A DNA stretch of 64,000 nucleotides. Origin: Diadema setosum (lineage: Eukaryota; Echinodermata; Echinoidea; Diadematoida; Diadematidae). This document shows, in pieces, positions 42,200 through 56,900 of this stretch. The position numbers were made by a program, and so were the translations under genes. Under the pieces are notes generated by a model, which did not search any database, was not told where the DNA came from, and saw only the letters and a program-made list of their open reading frames with translations. Numbering within the stretch: the first letter of the stretch is position 1; each line of letters begins with the position of its first letter. The stretch covers positions 29,057,447-29,121,446 of the forward strand of contig NC_092698.1 in the NCBI RefSeq assembly GCF_964275005.1. The letters are read 5' to 3'.

Positions 42200-43009
42200 A
42201 GCTGTACTTCCTTTCGATATGAGAATTTATTGGACACAAAGTTCATTTTATTTTTTTTTCAGTGTCTAAGGACACTTGACAGCACAATTACGTATCACAC
42301 AGACACTGAAGAATGGACTGCTTATAGAAAAGTTTCTCCACCTACACAGAATGTGACCTATGACAAGAAATATCTTATGTATAGAAAATCTCCATAAAAA
42401 GTTTGAAATCTTGCTGAAGTTCTAGAATTTAAACTTTTCCCTTAGAATCATATTATCAAGATGAACGCAATGTAGGGAAATGAATGTACATTGTATATTC
42501 TTTACATAATGGCATAACATTGCTGGGGTGATTTTATCTCAATTTTTGATGAAAATGACTTTTTTTGATTAATGGTCAGATAATCAGGTAAGTGATGTCC
42601 TGTCAATATCCAAGCTGTCTAACCCCAAAAATGAAGCCACCATGGCATGTCAAATGAAAGGCTATCCCATTTGATACAGACAGTGCTTTGATAATACACT
42701 GCATCTGATAATACCTGATAACTAGGGAAAAATCTAATCTGATTCCCCTATATCTATGAAACACCGATAATGATTAAATTCTTATCCTCTGAAAGTGATA
42801 TGGACTTGGGGTGTTTTCAGTGGAACAAAGTAAAAATGCCGGGTCTTCATTCACTGGCAGAACTACATGTGACCCCAGAATCACTGTGCGTATCTAGTGT
42901 TCTGTTCCTTGGTCTCGGCACCCAACCCTGCAATTCTGGGAAGAGCCCTGTGATGCTTTTGCATGATGACACCTCACACATCTTCTTGCTGGCTTTGCAT
43001 TCACTGAAC
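42200..43009 (-). other. Candidate terminal 3'UTR exon of the hnRNP gene
   Basis: On the minus strand a good acceptor (CTTTTGCAG) ends at 43010, and the sequence continues without an obvious donor to AATAAA signals at 42252-42247 and 42231-42226. Together with 44541-44608 it could complete the spliced 3'UTR of the gene whose stop is at 50915. A homologue of the 28011-28265 MITE lies inside (about 42520-42690). Inference from splice signals only. Confidence 0.35.
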
Positions 43010-44540
43010 CTGCAAAAGATACACAAAACATTTCAAGCGTTCAATACAGAATTTTCTCTTTCTTCTTGACACTGATTTTTCTCTAAGCAAAACTTTGTGT
43101 GGAATATACATTCCTTTCTTTAACACTACATGTATGGAATTACGTATTTATGTCAGCCCCTATCCTATCTGCAGCAGATTTCACAATGTTCTCCTTACAG
43201 TCTACACTTTGATACTATTGTTACTCATTCATGCATGTACATGTAACAGTTCAAAGCACTTTCAGAGACTGCTATCTGTACCCAAAATTATCACATAAGG
43301 CGGCAAGTGGGACAGGTGACTTCAGTAACTCAAAAAGCCTACATCTTGCCAAATCATATTCATCCACACACCCACTTAACCATTGTCTGTATTTCATAAT
43401 ACAGCACCATCATGAAGAGATGTACTGTATAAAACATTGCACATGCTCCCACCACGTCATACCAACCCCAAATCCATTCAACTCTTTGCTTATGGGAACT
43501 GTATGAATCGTTAGTGACCCCATGGAGAATAAAAATATATTGTCGGCAAAGGGGTAATGCACAGTATAGACCTTCTCTTTGCAGATGGTCTTTACAGTCA
43601 TGAACATTCATTAAACATACCCCTTGGGGTTTCTGAAGATAAGATATAGTGTACCTTCCAGAGTGAACTTCAAGCACTACATCTCACATTTACAGGGGTC
43701 TAAGCAAGGCTTTGCTTGTTAGTGTCTACCTCTAAGCTAACATAAACCACACCACTTCAATGTGCTCTGATCGATACAAATGTTATCCGACCCAAATACT
43801 TGCCCTTTATCCCTTGGTCGTAGACTTGAAATCTACACCATTCTGGCTCCAGACAGGCACTCCGGAAGCTTCTCTCCTGTAGGGTCTGCATCCAATCAGA
43901 ATGAGGCTGTTATCTGTTGGGTTGGGGGAAAAATAAGCATTCATTCATCACATTTTTCCAAGGAAATGCTCACCGCCATGCACTGTAGTGGCATTGACAT
44001 GATCAGTTACTCTGAGAAGTATAATGCATCTTCAGACATTCACTAATCCACAGATCTTTTGAGGAAGTAATTAATGCATTTTTACCACATTGGGATATTC
44101 AGTTCTGAATATTTCCCTCGCAACATGTTTCAGAGCTTACTGAACATCAGTTTGGTGAGGTATAATTTTTCTGTAATTATAACACATTCATTCAAAATAA
44201 AACACAGGAATGGAAATTTATGTACATCATATGTTATACTACTGTACAGCTGTCGAGTGTGTAAGCAACATTGCTTCAACATTCCAGGCTTTTTTTTCTC
44301 TCTTTCTGGTCAACTACTGAACATCGATTTTGAAATGAGGCAGTTCACTTTTGCCGAACTGTTACACACAATAACAAATTTTACTACCGAAGTTACCACA
44401 CAAATATGTTCAAAAAATGGAAGCACTTGTCATTTCTTGATACACCTGCTCTAAAAAGAATGGTGTTAATAAATAATATTTAAAACAATAATGAAGACTT
44501 ACACCTAAGCAGGATCACAACATATTTCAGTCATACATAC

Positions 44541-44608
44541 CTGATAAGCCTGCTACAGCATGAATGTCACCAGATGACAACTTAACAGCCTTCATCAGAC
44601 TCCAGTAG
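44541..44608 (-). other. Candidate 68-bp internal non-coding exon (hnRNP 3'UTR)
   Basis: Minus strand: a pyrimidine-rich tract and TTTTCCAG acceptor just before 44608, and a GTATGT donor directly after 44541. No long frame is kept and the exon follows the hnRNP stop, so a 3'UTR or separate non-coding RNA exon is the likely reading. Confidence 0.4.
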
Positions 44609-47600
44609 CTGGAAAACCGGAAGAAAAATTGCAGTATACAGCATGGGATATACTCACATGAAAAACATAAAAAATGCAAATGATGAACATATTTCACATG
44701 ATATTATGCTCCCTTTTGTTACTGCAATCAAGACTTCCCCTTGCTAAATTTTGTAAGTTCTTTTCCTTTTTTGTTAATCAGACCCACTTGCTAGTTATGG
44801 CAGAGAGCTTTTTCTGTGGTACTTTGTTACACACCACAGCTCCATTTCATTCTTTTTTTTCATAAGCCACACCTTATAATGAATTGTGAAACTCTACATA
44901 ACCCGACTAAACCCCTCAAAATCTGGCTGCTGGCTTTGTCTTTTGAGTATCAGTGAGCCATTATTTTTTTTATTGTTATTTTTTTTAAGTATCAAATATC
45001 GGCGAGACATTATTTTTTTTAATAGTATCGAAAGGTAAGAGAAAATGTCTTTGCAAGTTTTTGCAGCCCGCCTTTGTCTAGCCACCAGAGTATGCAATAC
45101 GAGCTGTATGCACCAGAGTATGCAATACGAGCTTAACTTTGAAGTGACTACACTTACTACTGCAGCACATAACTGGGGTAAAAGTAAATCCACCTTTCAT
45201 ATATAAGAATCATATGGGTGAAGAACTAGTTGATTTATCAAAGGTTCCTCCACCCCCCCCCCCCCCCTTAGAATGAAATTTTGATTTTACTTTTGAATAT
45301 ATGTGTAACACCATACTGTGAATAATATCAAATATTAATATAAAACATCTTGGCTTTGACTTCATAGCAAGTCACATATATTTATCACTCTTTCTCATGC
45401 ATAAAGAACATGGTTCCATTCCTGTTTCACAACAAAATAATTTTAAGTGAAATTGCAATGGTTATCAACCACCACTTGCATAAAAAAAGTCCAAATAATG
45501 ATCTTTGGTCCAAGAGAGCAAATTGTGCACTGAAGTGATACACGGAAGTGTGTATCTAAATCTATCTTTTATCTATGAAGTTGATTTGCTTTGGTTTTGA
45601 AGAAAAAACAAAAATGGGCTTTGAAAGTGTGGAACAGTTTTCAGACTTCTCTAGAACATTGAACACAAGTTATGAACTGTCACAAAGGAATGCGATTTAC
45701 AGAGATATACGTACACATATACTCTACCTATAGCATCTGTTTAGCTCTCCGCTGCCTGAGGGTCCTAAGGTTTCTGTCCTATCATCTTTCTCTTCACGAT
45801 CTTTGCCGACACTTGCTAGCATACGCCTACCCTTCCAGGACATTTGAGTCCTGTAGTCTGGCTATATGATGTCATTCATTCAAGATGCAAAGCATACAAT
45901 TGAGAGCATTCACACCTCATCATCTAAGTCCCATCTCACACAGACAAAGGAATCACAGGGAGAAAGTGAATCATTCTCTTTAAAGAACAACAAACTCAGT
46001 TTGGGGCGGGCCAATACTATTATCCACTGGGCTCGGGTTCTTGTCTCGTGACAATTTGGGTAGGTCAGTCGAGAAGTTCTCAGTTTTTGATCCGTTTAAT
46101 GAGCAATAGAAGCTTGAGCCAATGTTTAGACCCCAAACTTTTCAAGACTCTGCAGATGTCTACTATGGTGAGAAATTCACCCCAAATTATCAATACGGTG
46201 AACTCCACAGCAAAGAGTCAGTGAAATTTTTAAAGTAAAATCAGACAGTTTACCACTGGAGATGTCAGCAAGTCATTAAATGTAGCATCTGGAGTGTCTC
46301 TACAATGCCACTGTCTTCTTCGTATGACCGTGTCAAAGCACATACAGAAGTTTTCTACACCCAGTGTACTTCCTCTTTCTTTTGGATGGTGAAGGCACTG
46401 GATAAGTCTTCAGAAGAGTCCTACGAAAATTTCAGGTAACTATAGATAGCTAGTTGACAGAATAGCTTGATGGCCATAAGTTAACCATAAGATTTTCTGA
46501 TTTTGCCAAAATCTTCATGCATCTCGTGCATTCTTTCCACAGAAGCACTGGTCATGGGTGGCAATTTGAAAACTTGACTTTATCAGCTTGATCTGTTAAG
46601 ATTAAAGGCCTTATCGTATCGTTTGTGCTAAAAGAAATTTATGCTCACTATCATTTTTTTTTTTAATGTGAATGAAGAAAAGTTTGACAAAGATGCCTAC
46701 AGGGTAACAGAAAAAAAAAAAGAACAAAAAGCACAGACCAAGGCAATGTGCATGCATGAAATGCTTTTGCGTAGTATTAGGTAGGAGTTGCCAAGGTGTG
46801 AAAGAACTTTTTCTTGAAATACGCACTTCTGCCCAATGGTGGCGTCTGACCTCGTTTCGCAATGACAAATATTCTTCTTTAAGAGCAATTCTACACCATG
46901 TGCAAGTTGAATTCAGTGAATAGTGTCAACAAGAATGGAAGAGGTTTCATCAAAATCAGACCTAATGGAAAATTATGGAGTTAGAATAATTATAGATAAG
47001 GAGTTTCACACAAGTTCAAAATAGCAATATTTGTTGTAACCATGTACCAAGTACATGTATGTGCAAATAAGTCCAGATGATAACAACTCACCATAAGTCC
47101 CACATTAGTTTGTGAACAATATCAAGTGATTTCTTTGAATAATAAAAACAATGGATTTTAAAACTTTTAGGTCCCACTGCGATGAAATCTCTACCATTCC
47201 GTTTTTATTTTATTTACTAAAAAAACTTGGACATGATGTGGAATTGCATTTCTAAGCCCACTTGTGAGACATGGCACACAATTCTACTGAAAACGAGTCT
47301 AAGACAAATATCAGACAGCTATTCAATCATGCTACCCCCAATGATTGTGAGATACAGGGTGTACCTTCTCTTCTCATCACCTCATTTACAACATGCATGA
47401 CCGGGAATGTTCCCTCAGTACAAAAGTACAACAATGTAATACATTATAAGAATGGCATCAACACAAAATCATTAAACCACATTGAGTTTGAATTGTCCTC
47501 TTCTTGGTTGGTAACTATCTAGCTGAAATTGCAAAGGAAGTTTTAAAATGCCACAGAAGTTTACAAAGTGTAAAAGGCCATTCAAAACTTGGATTCATAC

Positions 47601-50600
47601 ACGCAAAGAGCACAAATATCACATTATAATCACAAAGGACCCTAACACCTATAAGAGAGATTTTCTGAACTTCTAGACAGATATAATACAGCTGTATTGC
47701 AGCGTGTTGCAGCACGCAAATATGTAGATGCCTATGATCATCTGCTTGATACTGTAAGCTGTGAGTGTTGCTTGTTGGGAGTATCTTATGAATATTGAAG
47801 TGTACTTAGCCTAAACCAAGTGTCCAACCAGAGTATACAGGTGAAAATGTCACATCACCAGAATTTTATTTGCATGACAATGCACTGGTCATACATCCAG
47901 CTGTAACATCTTTTTGGGGGCCCCGAATGTCCAATCCGGAGTTCAATATTGTGCCTCATAGGAAATGTCACTCCTTATCAACTCCCCCCCCCCCCCCCCG
48001 AATTTCAAGGGGGGAAAAAAGACATCAATTACTTTGTATTACCGCTGGATCTGCTTTGAAAGAAGTGTTGGTGTGTGAGAAGCATTTCACAGAACAATCA
48101 TGTTCTGTACAAAAAACAGCAGATGAAATTGTTCCTTTTCACAGTCTATTCCATCGAGTTTCCTCTTCATGCACCCAATATCAGCTGAGTCAACTGAACT
48201 TCATGCGTAAGAGTTTCTACTACAACAGGACAGGTATTCCACAAAAAAAAATAAGTTTTCAACACATTCAACTAAGATCAATCAGAACTAACGAGAGACT
48301 ATTTCATGAGAAACTCATTTAATTCACAATCTGTTCTGATAAAAGCACGTAAAACATCCAATTCAAATACGATCTACCAAGTAAGACAACTGTGATGGCG
48401 ACTCAAATACTGTGGGGGTTAACTTTGTACAGAAAACAAAATCCCCTAGACAAACCGGTACAAATTCACACAAGTTCCATTCTTTAAAATGCAATCACAA
48501 ATGAGACTGTCTTTGACATGAAGCTTTATATATAAATCACTAGCATGATTACTCCGGTTCATTTGCAAGTTAAAAAGATATGGTTTGGACAGAGGAAAGC
48601 ACTTGTGTGCATGGAATAAATTAAGGATCTTACTAACTCATATCATACTTCAATAGTTAAACAGTTATCATACAGCACAGGTAAGTCAATATTAAGAGGC
48701 CAGAACTACAACTGAGCCAGGGAAATTTTTAACGATGGAGTTTAAAGGTTTGTGTGATTTGTTGGAACCATGATGTCATATCACAGTTTGTGAAGGCCCA
48801 AAATTTGTGAGGTAGAACACTGTTTTGAGTCCTTAAAGTAATTAGCATGTGTAATATTTTCCAGATACAATATCCAATTTAAGCTCAACTGATGATGTAC
48901 TAAACAAGGTGCCTTAACCACAAACTTTGATCCACAGTTAATGAAATACACATATGCTGACATACAAACCTGTCTCTTGTTTAACACAAATGCATACAAA
49001 ACAGGATTAAGTGACTTTTAAACCAGAATGATTGATCTAATTGCGGTCTGTACATATTTACATTTCGGTAATCTAGGTAGCAACTACCCCTTGAAGAATT
49101 CTGGCAGGGTAAAAACGTATTCCCCATTTCAAATCCATTATACCAGTGACCTATGCAAGATTCTAAAAAACAAAAATGTTACACAGTTTCAGATATATCT
49201 TTTGATTATAAAAGGAATGACCTATGTTTTTACAACCTAAAATGAACATAGTTGTATACAAATCAGTTGTGACTTTTACAAAAATGGGATTTATACCAGG
49301 AAAAAAAAAATACAATACAATGGTAAGCATTACCTATACAACAATGGTGGGAAATGAAAATAGGACATGGGGACAGCCCTTTTACTAATCACAGAAAGTT
49401 ATATTTGTTCCACCTTATTGTGAAAGTTCAACACTCATCCAGCTGTTACACTACATAGGCGGCTATGAGTGCACCTAGCTCTGTTGTGGAGACTGCGAGG
49501 AAACCTGGCAGATCCCCACACCACTCACTGTGGCGAGACACGCCACACAAAATCCTGTCCTGTCTGCAATTCATCCTACATTCAGAGATTGGGTTCATGG
49601 ATTGGTTCTATGTCTTCGCTAGCTTTTCCACAGAGGGTGAAGATTGCCACTAGACAAGAGGTGTGGCTTGGCCTATCACTGATTTCTGCTTGACTGTCAT
49701 ATGGGGGGTGTCACTGGAATCTCCTTGCTACCAAATATATCTCCTCTGTATGTGATAAATGGCAAATCATATACAACTAGCATAGAACATGTCAAGAAGC
49801 AAGGTATGAACACAATAAATCAGATTAGTCAGTCATTACAAGCTTAAAACAAAAAAGAAAGAAAAAAAAAAAAGCTGGCTCTTATAATACCATCCCGGCT
49901 ACGTCCTCTTGGATTCTGTCATTTTGATTGGGTATTCATTCTAGTGTTCCAAACATCAAGTTTGCCCAGACAAAAGACATGAGCTTAAATGTCCCCCCCC
50001 CCCCCCACCCGCCTTTCACTAAATTCATCAATAAGCGGGGGAAGAAGAAAAGTATGTAAACAGGACTGTCCACACGTGGGTGTGTCATTCAGATGTGTCA
50101 TGGATGTATGCTGTCATAATCCTAATCCATCAGCAAGCACTTCTCATTATGAAAGACTGGTGCTCATGTGTGTGTGTGTGCTTGTCCGGGGAGCTACTTT
50201 AGAAGTATGATTTTGTCAGGTGAAGCCAGTCGAGTATCAACAGCTAGATATCAATCTGTTCTAAACTACATCAAAATAATCTCTTTGGAAGCCAGATGCA
50301 GATACATTATTTTCTTTTTAAAATGTATATAATGCTCACAAAAGAAGAAAAATCTCAAACGTCTATCTATGACCACAGTTACATTTAAGCTAAATGAATA
50401 TTCCTCCTCCTCTCTTGCAAATCAACTAAGTGCTGCCCATGTTTACAAGAACATACTGAAAATTGAGGAGAGAGGAAAAAAAGTTCCCACCCTGCTACAA
50501 TCTTCTAGCCATGTCCACCTTGAAACAAGAAGATGAATGAAAATCTGCTTTCTTACGGGCAGCTGACGCCTCCGAAGTACCATTCCACCAAATGTACCAT

Positions 50601-50914
50601 CTCAAAGCTACTTCTTCTCATGGAGGTGCAACGGAGATTATAGAGCCTGTTGGCTTTGCATTGCATCCAGGGTGACGGAAAAGTTTGTATTATTGAAGTT
50701 CTGAGCTAAGTAGTGTATCTAACCGCAGAGTGCTTGGATAGCTGAAGACAACTTGTTTGTTTTTAATTATTATTATTATTTTTTTTTACTACTAATATGC
50801 AATTAAAGAATACTGGCCTGATCATTTATGAAAATTCAAGAAGTCATGATAAAAGGAAGAACAGAAAAAAAAAAATAAATTATTGATTCTTCAAAGCCTC
50901 TTTTACTTACCAGA
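44609..50914 (-). other. No coding exon seen; presumed 3'UTR intron(s) of the hnRNP gene
   Basis: Six kb with only short chance frames. Contents: a 23-bp duplication (45083-45105 and 45111-45133), poly-C runs near 45250, 47985 and 49991, and a CT/GT-rich stretch. No transposon ends recognised. Could also hide an unrecognised non-coding gene. Confidence 0.35.
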
Positions 50915-50917
50915 TTA
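50909..50917 (-). promoter_or_regulatory. 5' splice site four bases after the hnRNP stop codon
   Basis: On the minus strand the reading frame ends AAC TAC TAC TAA, followed by TCTG and then a consensus GTAAGT donor (exon end at 50911). The 3'UTR therefore seems to be split by an intron. Confidence 0.75.
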
Positions 50918-53900
50918 GTAGTAGTTGCTATTTCTGCCACCGCCGCTGCTGTTGTAGCTTCCACCATAGCCATAATTGCTGCTGCCGCCGCCGCCGCCAC
51001 CACCGGAGTTGCCGCCATATCCTGAAAGCACAGGCATAATGTGATAAGATGTTGCTGGATATAGTAGCCATTGAGTTCAGATTACACTTGTTTACAATGT
51101 ACATGTATATGAAACAACTTCATAAATATTGTAATTTTCTAAAGGTACATACCCCCTTCCCCACACATTAATTTACCTTTTATGTCTTGAACTCTTCCGC
51201 ACTGTTACCAAATTTGCAACGAAATACAAAAATTTGCTACTCTACTTTTCACACACAACAATCTGCTCACATAAGTGTACCATCCCCAGTTTTCTGACAT
51301 CACCTAAGCTTTCCTCTCACAAATCTTTATTTGTGCAATCCTTTTGCGTTAATTTTCATTGCTTAAACTATTGCTTAGGATACAATAATGCTGGAGAATT
51401 TAGAAAAGGTCATCAACCAGATACAATTAAACAGATTAATGCTCACATACTGGAGAACAGGATATATTCGTGGTATGAAATTGGAGCTGATGGCCTTTTT
51501 TGCGGCATTAAATTTTCGCAAACTGCCACTGGCATTCAATACAAATAGTGTAGACAAAAACTTTCTGGTGAATCTTAATTTCACGCATCTTGGTGCTCGC
51601 GAAATTTGCGATATTAAAATGCACGCGAACATTCGTCGTTTTACAGTAATGCACATCTAAGTTGAAGATCTCTTTTCTTTGCATGAACAGGTTGACTTTG
51701 TTATAAGCTGCTTGGAACCACTGAAATTTCCTTGTTATATCAGGGATTAAAAAAAGAAAGAAGATAAAAGATGAATCAGACAAAGTATCTTGCTATATCC
51801 AACATTGCTATAATGAGGCTCCATTGTATGGCCTCATCTGATACAGAGGATGGGTAGTTTTATCACTACAGAGGCACAATCCTTGTACAACTTACCACCT
51901 CCAGAGTAGGGGTTGTTGCGATATCCACTGTTGCCGCCCTTCATTGGACCGTAGGAAGAGTTCTGACTTCCGTAGCCTGAGCCGAAGTCATTGTAGCCAC
52001 CACCACCACCTGATGGAAATGAAAGTGTGGGGAAGGTGTTAACCCCGCTTACTGGCTTTGGTCCATTGGTGCCAACAACAATATACCTCATGCATAATGC
52101 AAATGTACTCTTTACCGTTGAGTGATGCCTAGAGGAAAACGGGCATGCAGTTTTGCCATTTTTACATTGAGGAACATGACCATCTGACCATTTGTGGTAA
52201 CACAGACTGTTCTGTTGTGACAGACTGATGTGTTCTGAATATACCTCTGAACAATGTCCTACTGCAGTATAATGGATTTGCTTGAACCTACAAATTAATT
52301 CATTACTGAATATTCCACAAACTTGCAAATACTATCATTTATCTTCATTTTTTTTTTCAATTTCAATTGCTTGCTCCACCAAAATACAGGTAACATATAT
52401 ATCAACATCCACACATATATGAACCAAAGACTCAAATGGGTTTCTCAGTCCCTGTAACTATCTCTCACCAGAGTTGTCATAGCCAGAACTATGGTATCCC
52501 GAGCCTCCATAGCTTCCACCTCCATAGCTGCCACCGCCCTGTCCACCTCCATAACTTCCATACCCTACAAAATAAGTTTTGGCAAACAAATTCCTTTACT
52601 GTCAGTCAGGGAAGAAATGCATTTGAAGTATGCTTCAAACAGTGGTTATTGAGATTATGAGATTATTTATTATGGCTATTTTCCGGGGCTGCACAATAAC
52701 CCATTTTTTTTTTTCTATTGGTCCAACTTTTTCCATTTTTACTGGTCCATTTGTGAAAAAGTTACTGGTCTGACAGTGCATTTTACTGGTCCTGGACAGT
52801 CAGACCAATGCCAATGTGCAGCGTTGCATATTCTTTTAGTCAATATCTAGTGCCCCGCCACCAGAGAAAGGGATATAGATCTAGGATTGTGTGAAAAACA
52901 TAAAGATTCATTGTGGTCTCAAAAATTTACTTAAAAAGTTCCAGATGGCAAGGAATAAAAATATCAGGACTTTAGAAATACATATTTATCAGGCAGCTTG
53001 GGGACAATCTGATACACTGACTGGAACTCTCTGACTGGAAAATACCTTAAAAAAGCAGACCACTACATTCTTTAGTGGCTTAGAGAGCACTTGCGGCACT
53101 GCAAATACATGAAGGCCCTCATTCTTGCACAGGCAAGAGACCATTCTTTTCCTTTTCCACCAATGCCAAGTTTCGACTGGCCTGGGCAGCCAGGAATGTG
53201 GGTTTGTAACACCTACTCTAAATACATGCATTTACTAAGAAGACAGTTCAACACACTTCTAAGCACTCAAACTATTCTTTTTTTCTCCTTGTTTCGAGTA
53301 AATTGACTTAACCCTAAAGGGGCCGGGCTTTTTTGGCTATGCTCAGACCGGGGGGGGGGGGGGGATTCCGCCCCCCCCCCCCCCCCCCCCGAGATCTCGG
53401 CCATCGGTGGTGCGATCGCGATGAAATTTTGCATGCGTGAGACCCGCGTCATAATCTACAAGATTGTGTTATAAGATTTTTTGAAACAATCAATTTCTAA
53501 TTTTAATTAATTAATTACGCAAATTAAGCTCAAGGTGATATTTTAGCTTAATTAAAAGCATTGAGAGTCTAATTTTTGATCTGTAAATCCGTTTTAGCAT
53601 ATTCAACAATTGTACATCACAAAAACTTCCAAAACTCATTTCAATTCTTATGTATTTTATTGTTTTCAGAATTTCTTATGTATTTCTTTGTTTTTCAACT
53701 TTTGTTTTTTCTTTGTTTTTTCATTGGAAATTGTCACTGACCACTTTTCTACCATAATTAGCACAAAATTAATCAATGAAAGTGATTAATTGTAAAAATA
53801 ATCAGGTTTTTATGCCTTTCATTACAGAGCACTGTTTTCCATAGGAAATGTACACAAAATCACAAAATTGTGCCCGTTTTGGAGCGACATTCCGTTACAA

Positions 53901-56900
53901 AAATGGGCGTGGCTTCGCAAAAGTATGCGCGGACGTTGCAAATTTGGTCTCAAAAGTTGCGCGAGACTTGAACGAAGAAAGTCAAGAAGCCTCGCGATGA
54001 GGCCTTCTCGCATTACAGAATTATAGCGCGAAACGTCGAGGGGGGGGCGGATTCCGCCCCCCCCCCCCCCCCCCCCCCCGCCCCCCGGCCCTTTTAGGGT
54101 TAAAGGGGATGGCTAGTAGCTGATCAGTCATAAAGAAGATACAAAGTATGATGACATACTTCAAAAGCATACTCCATACCTGACTGCTGGTACCTTCCAC
54201 CACCACCACCATAACTTCCTCCATAATCTGAATAAGAAAAAGATAACAATTCAAAGAGTAACACCTTCCCTTCTTACTTTTTCATAGAAGAAAAAGGGAA
54301 AAAAAAAAAGTAAAACAGGACAAAAAGAAAGGATATCATACAAGCAAATGAAGTGATCTTCTGAATTGGAACTTTAAGAAAACAAGATACTACAAACACA
54401 AGCTGTACATCTCTACATAACATATGCTCTTATCATCAAAGGGACGTAAGGAGTGAACTAGCTTTACTACGCATGCATGCAGTAAAAAGGTTATGTCCGA
54501 ACATTGGCCATACCTCCTCCTCCACTGCGGTATCCACCACGGTTGTTGCCATATCCACCTCTGAAATCTTGTTTAGACAAAAGAAGAGAATCTTGTCTCA
54601 CAAACATTTTCTCTTTTGTTTGTTTGTTTTTTCTTCCCCTAAGTGCGGGACTAACTGAAGCAGGTCAAACGTGACAATGGAAAGGCGGAAGTCTTGAAAG
54701 GCATAATTTATCTTAACTCTACAAAGAAACAATAGAGCTTCATGGTCCACCAGGTTTGCCAACAGCTGATGAAGCCTAATGGATTGCATATGTTTCCCTT
54801 GAAGGTACAATGAACAAATTCTTGACTATGCCAATGTAGTTTGAGATGGGATATAGTAAAGTCACACCAGCATTGAAATCATGCCCTTGTACTTCTCCAA
54901 ATGGCAATTTTCTATTGTCATGAACTGTTCTTCCCATGGCCTTTTATTTCAGAAAGCATATTACATAGTAAGCCCTAATTTCTCAACTAAATTTTGACAC
55001 GGAAAAGAGAGATCATCACAGATAAAGACTACAACTTCTCAAAGTAACACTTGTCACTTTCTCACTCTGACTGAAGTTCACCTTTCTCCTTGTGTAGAAT
55101 CTATTCTAACCTGAATGTCTCTTCCTGACAATTAAATGATGGATTACAAACTTGCTGGAAGTTGTAGAACACTACTCACCTCTGCCTCCTCGACCCCTGC
55201 CCCTGCCTCCACGGGGACCTCCAAATCTTCCGCCGTCCCTGTCTTTGGGCACTGCCTTCTTCACATCCAGTTGCCTGTCATGGATAATGTGGGGATCATG
55301 GTGGCCCTTGACTGGTAAATAAAAGATAAAAAACAAAACAAAACACACAATCAGTCTCTTTCAAGAATAATTGCTGTTTTCATAGATTTGACCAGGCAAA
55401 ACAAATTTGCCTTTTATGCTGAACCTACAACTTTGAAAAAGTGAATGATTTCAGGTGACATCTAATTCATGACTCCCAAGTTGATTTGACAGATTTGAAT
55501 CACCACTTCTCTTATATCAATACATAATCTCTGTATGATATCAGCAAGTATGTAATTAGTCAGACTATGACCAATCCTTTTAGCATCATTGGTCAAAAGT
55601 CCCCTCCCCATAACACTGCATGTGGCAAACTATATTGCAAAATTTTTGACATACCAATAGACAGTTATAAATGATTTCAGATTTTTTTTTTAAATTCCTA
55701 ATAATATGTCAAGAATGCCAACAGTCTGAAAATGAAAATTTTACAGGCAGTTACCTTAGCTCTTCCCATTGTTATATTACACATTACATTCCTCTGCCTG
55801 GATGACACAAATGAGGATAATTATGCTGTCCTTTTACCTCTTTTTATATTCTTGTCCATTTCCACTGATCTAGAATTTTTAAAACAGACAGTGACACATC
55901 AATGTTTCACAGAGCAACTAGGAAAATCACCACACTTCACGGTCAGGTAATTATTCTTCTTAGTTTGGAAGCCATGGAGCAAATACCTGTTGATTTGGCA
56001 TGATATGTGTTGAGGTTAGGGATAAAAAGGTTTGCTCTTCAAAAAGCACCGTTATGCTTCTGCACTTACTGATGATACAGTCCACACTGTCAGAATCTTC
56101 AAACGAGACGAAACCAAAACCTCGCTTCTTGTCTTCATTGCTGCGTTTGGGGATGGTCACCTCAATCACATTTCCAAACTTTGAGAAATGTTCACGCAAA
56201 TCCTCTTCTGTGGTTTCAGGAGCAAGACCACCGACAAATGCCTTGGTGACAGGTTCTTTGGGTCCTGCATCCTGTTAAAACAAAAAGAATGCGATGCTTG
56301 ACAGCCAAATAGAACAATGGTCGTGACAGTTATGCAATGTTACTTGTTCTTGCTGTCCTTACACGAGTCCAACGCTTTGTCAATCTCTCCAAACATTGGC
56401 ATGGAAACGACAATGATTAGTATGTAATGACAAAAAAAAAAGGAAAAAGAAAACAGTTGTAAACTTCATTGCAGTATGCAGTGTAGTATGTAACAATGAT
56501 TTATTCATTGTATTACAAAGACTTATTCATTGGCTTATTGCATAGTCACATACATGTTTATGTGTGTTGCTTATAATTGCTTGGACAGACCATGATTTGG
56601 TTGTGCTGGTGTATAGGCTGTACCCCAAAGTTTTTATTGCTCTATTTATGTGAAAAATAGTGTGGCATTATCATCTGTAAATGTGGTATGTGAACATCAA
56701 ACTCTTCTTCTCCATTACATAATCTTTGAAAAGATACAGAGAAGGAGAGGGAAATTGGGGTTCACAGACACCGTCTGCAGTAAAGCTACATACTATGTTA
56801 CATACACCACATATTTTCCTTCGACTGAGCAATTACCTCTTTGGAGAGAGCTCGCTTCACATCAATGTCTCGACCATCCAATGCATGGGGAGCCTCTTTT

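Noticed and set aside
47870..48322. 150-codon plus-strand frame in the 44.6-50.9 kb gap
   Set aside because: Interrupted by a poly-C run, no domain recognised, and composition like the surrounding non-coding DNA.
51834..52328. 164-codon minus-strand frame
   Set aside because: It is hnRNP exon 9 (51896-52009) read through into both flanking introns; only the exon part is conserved.
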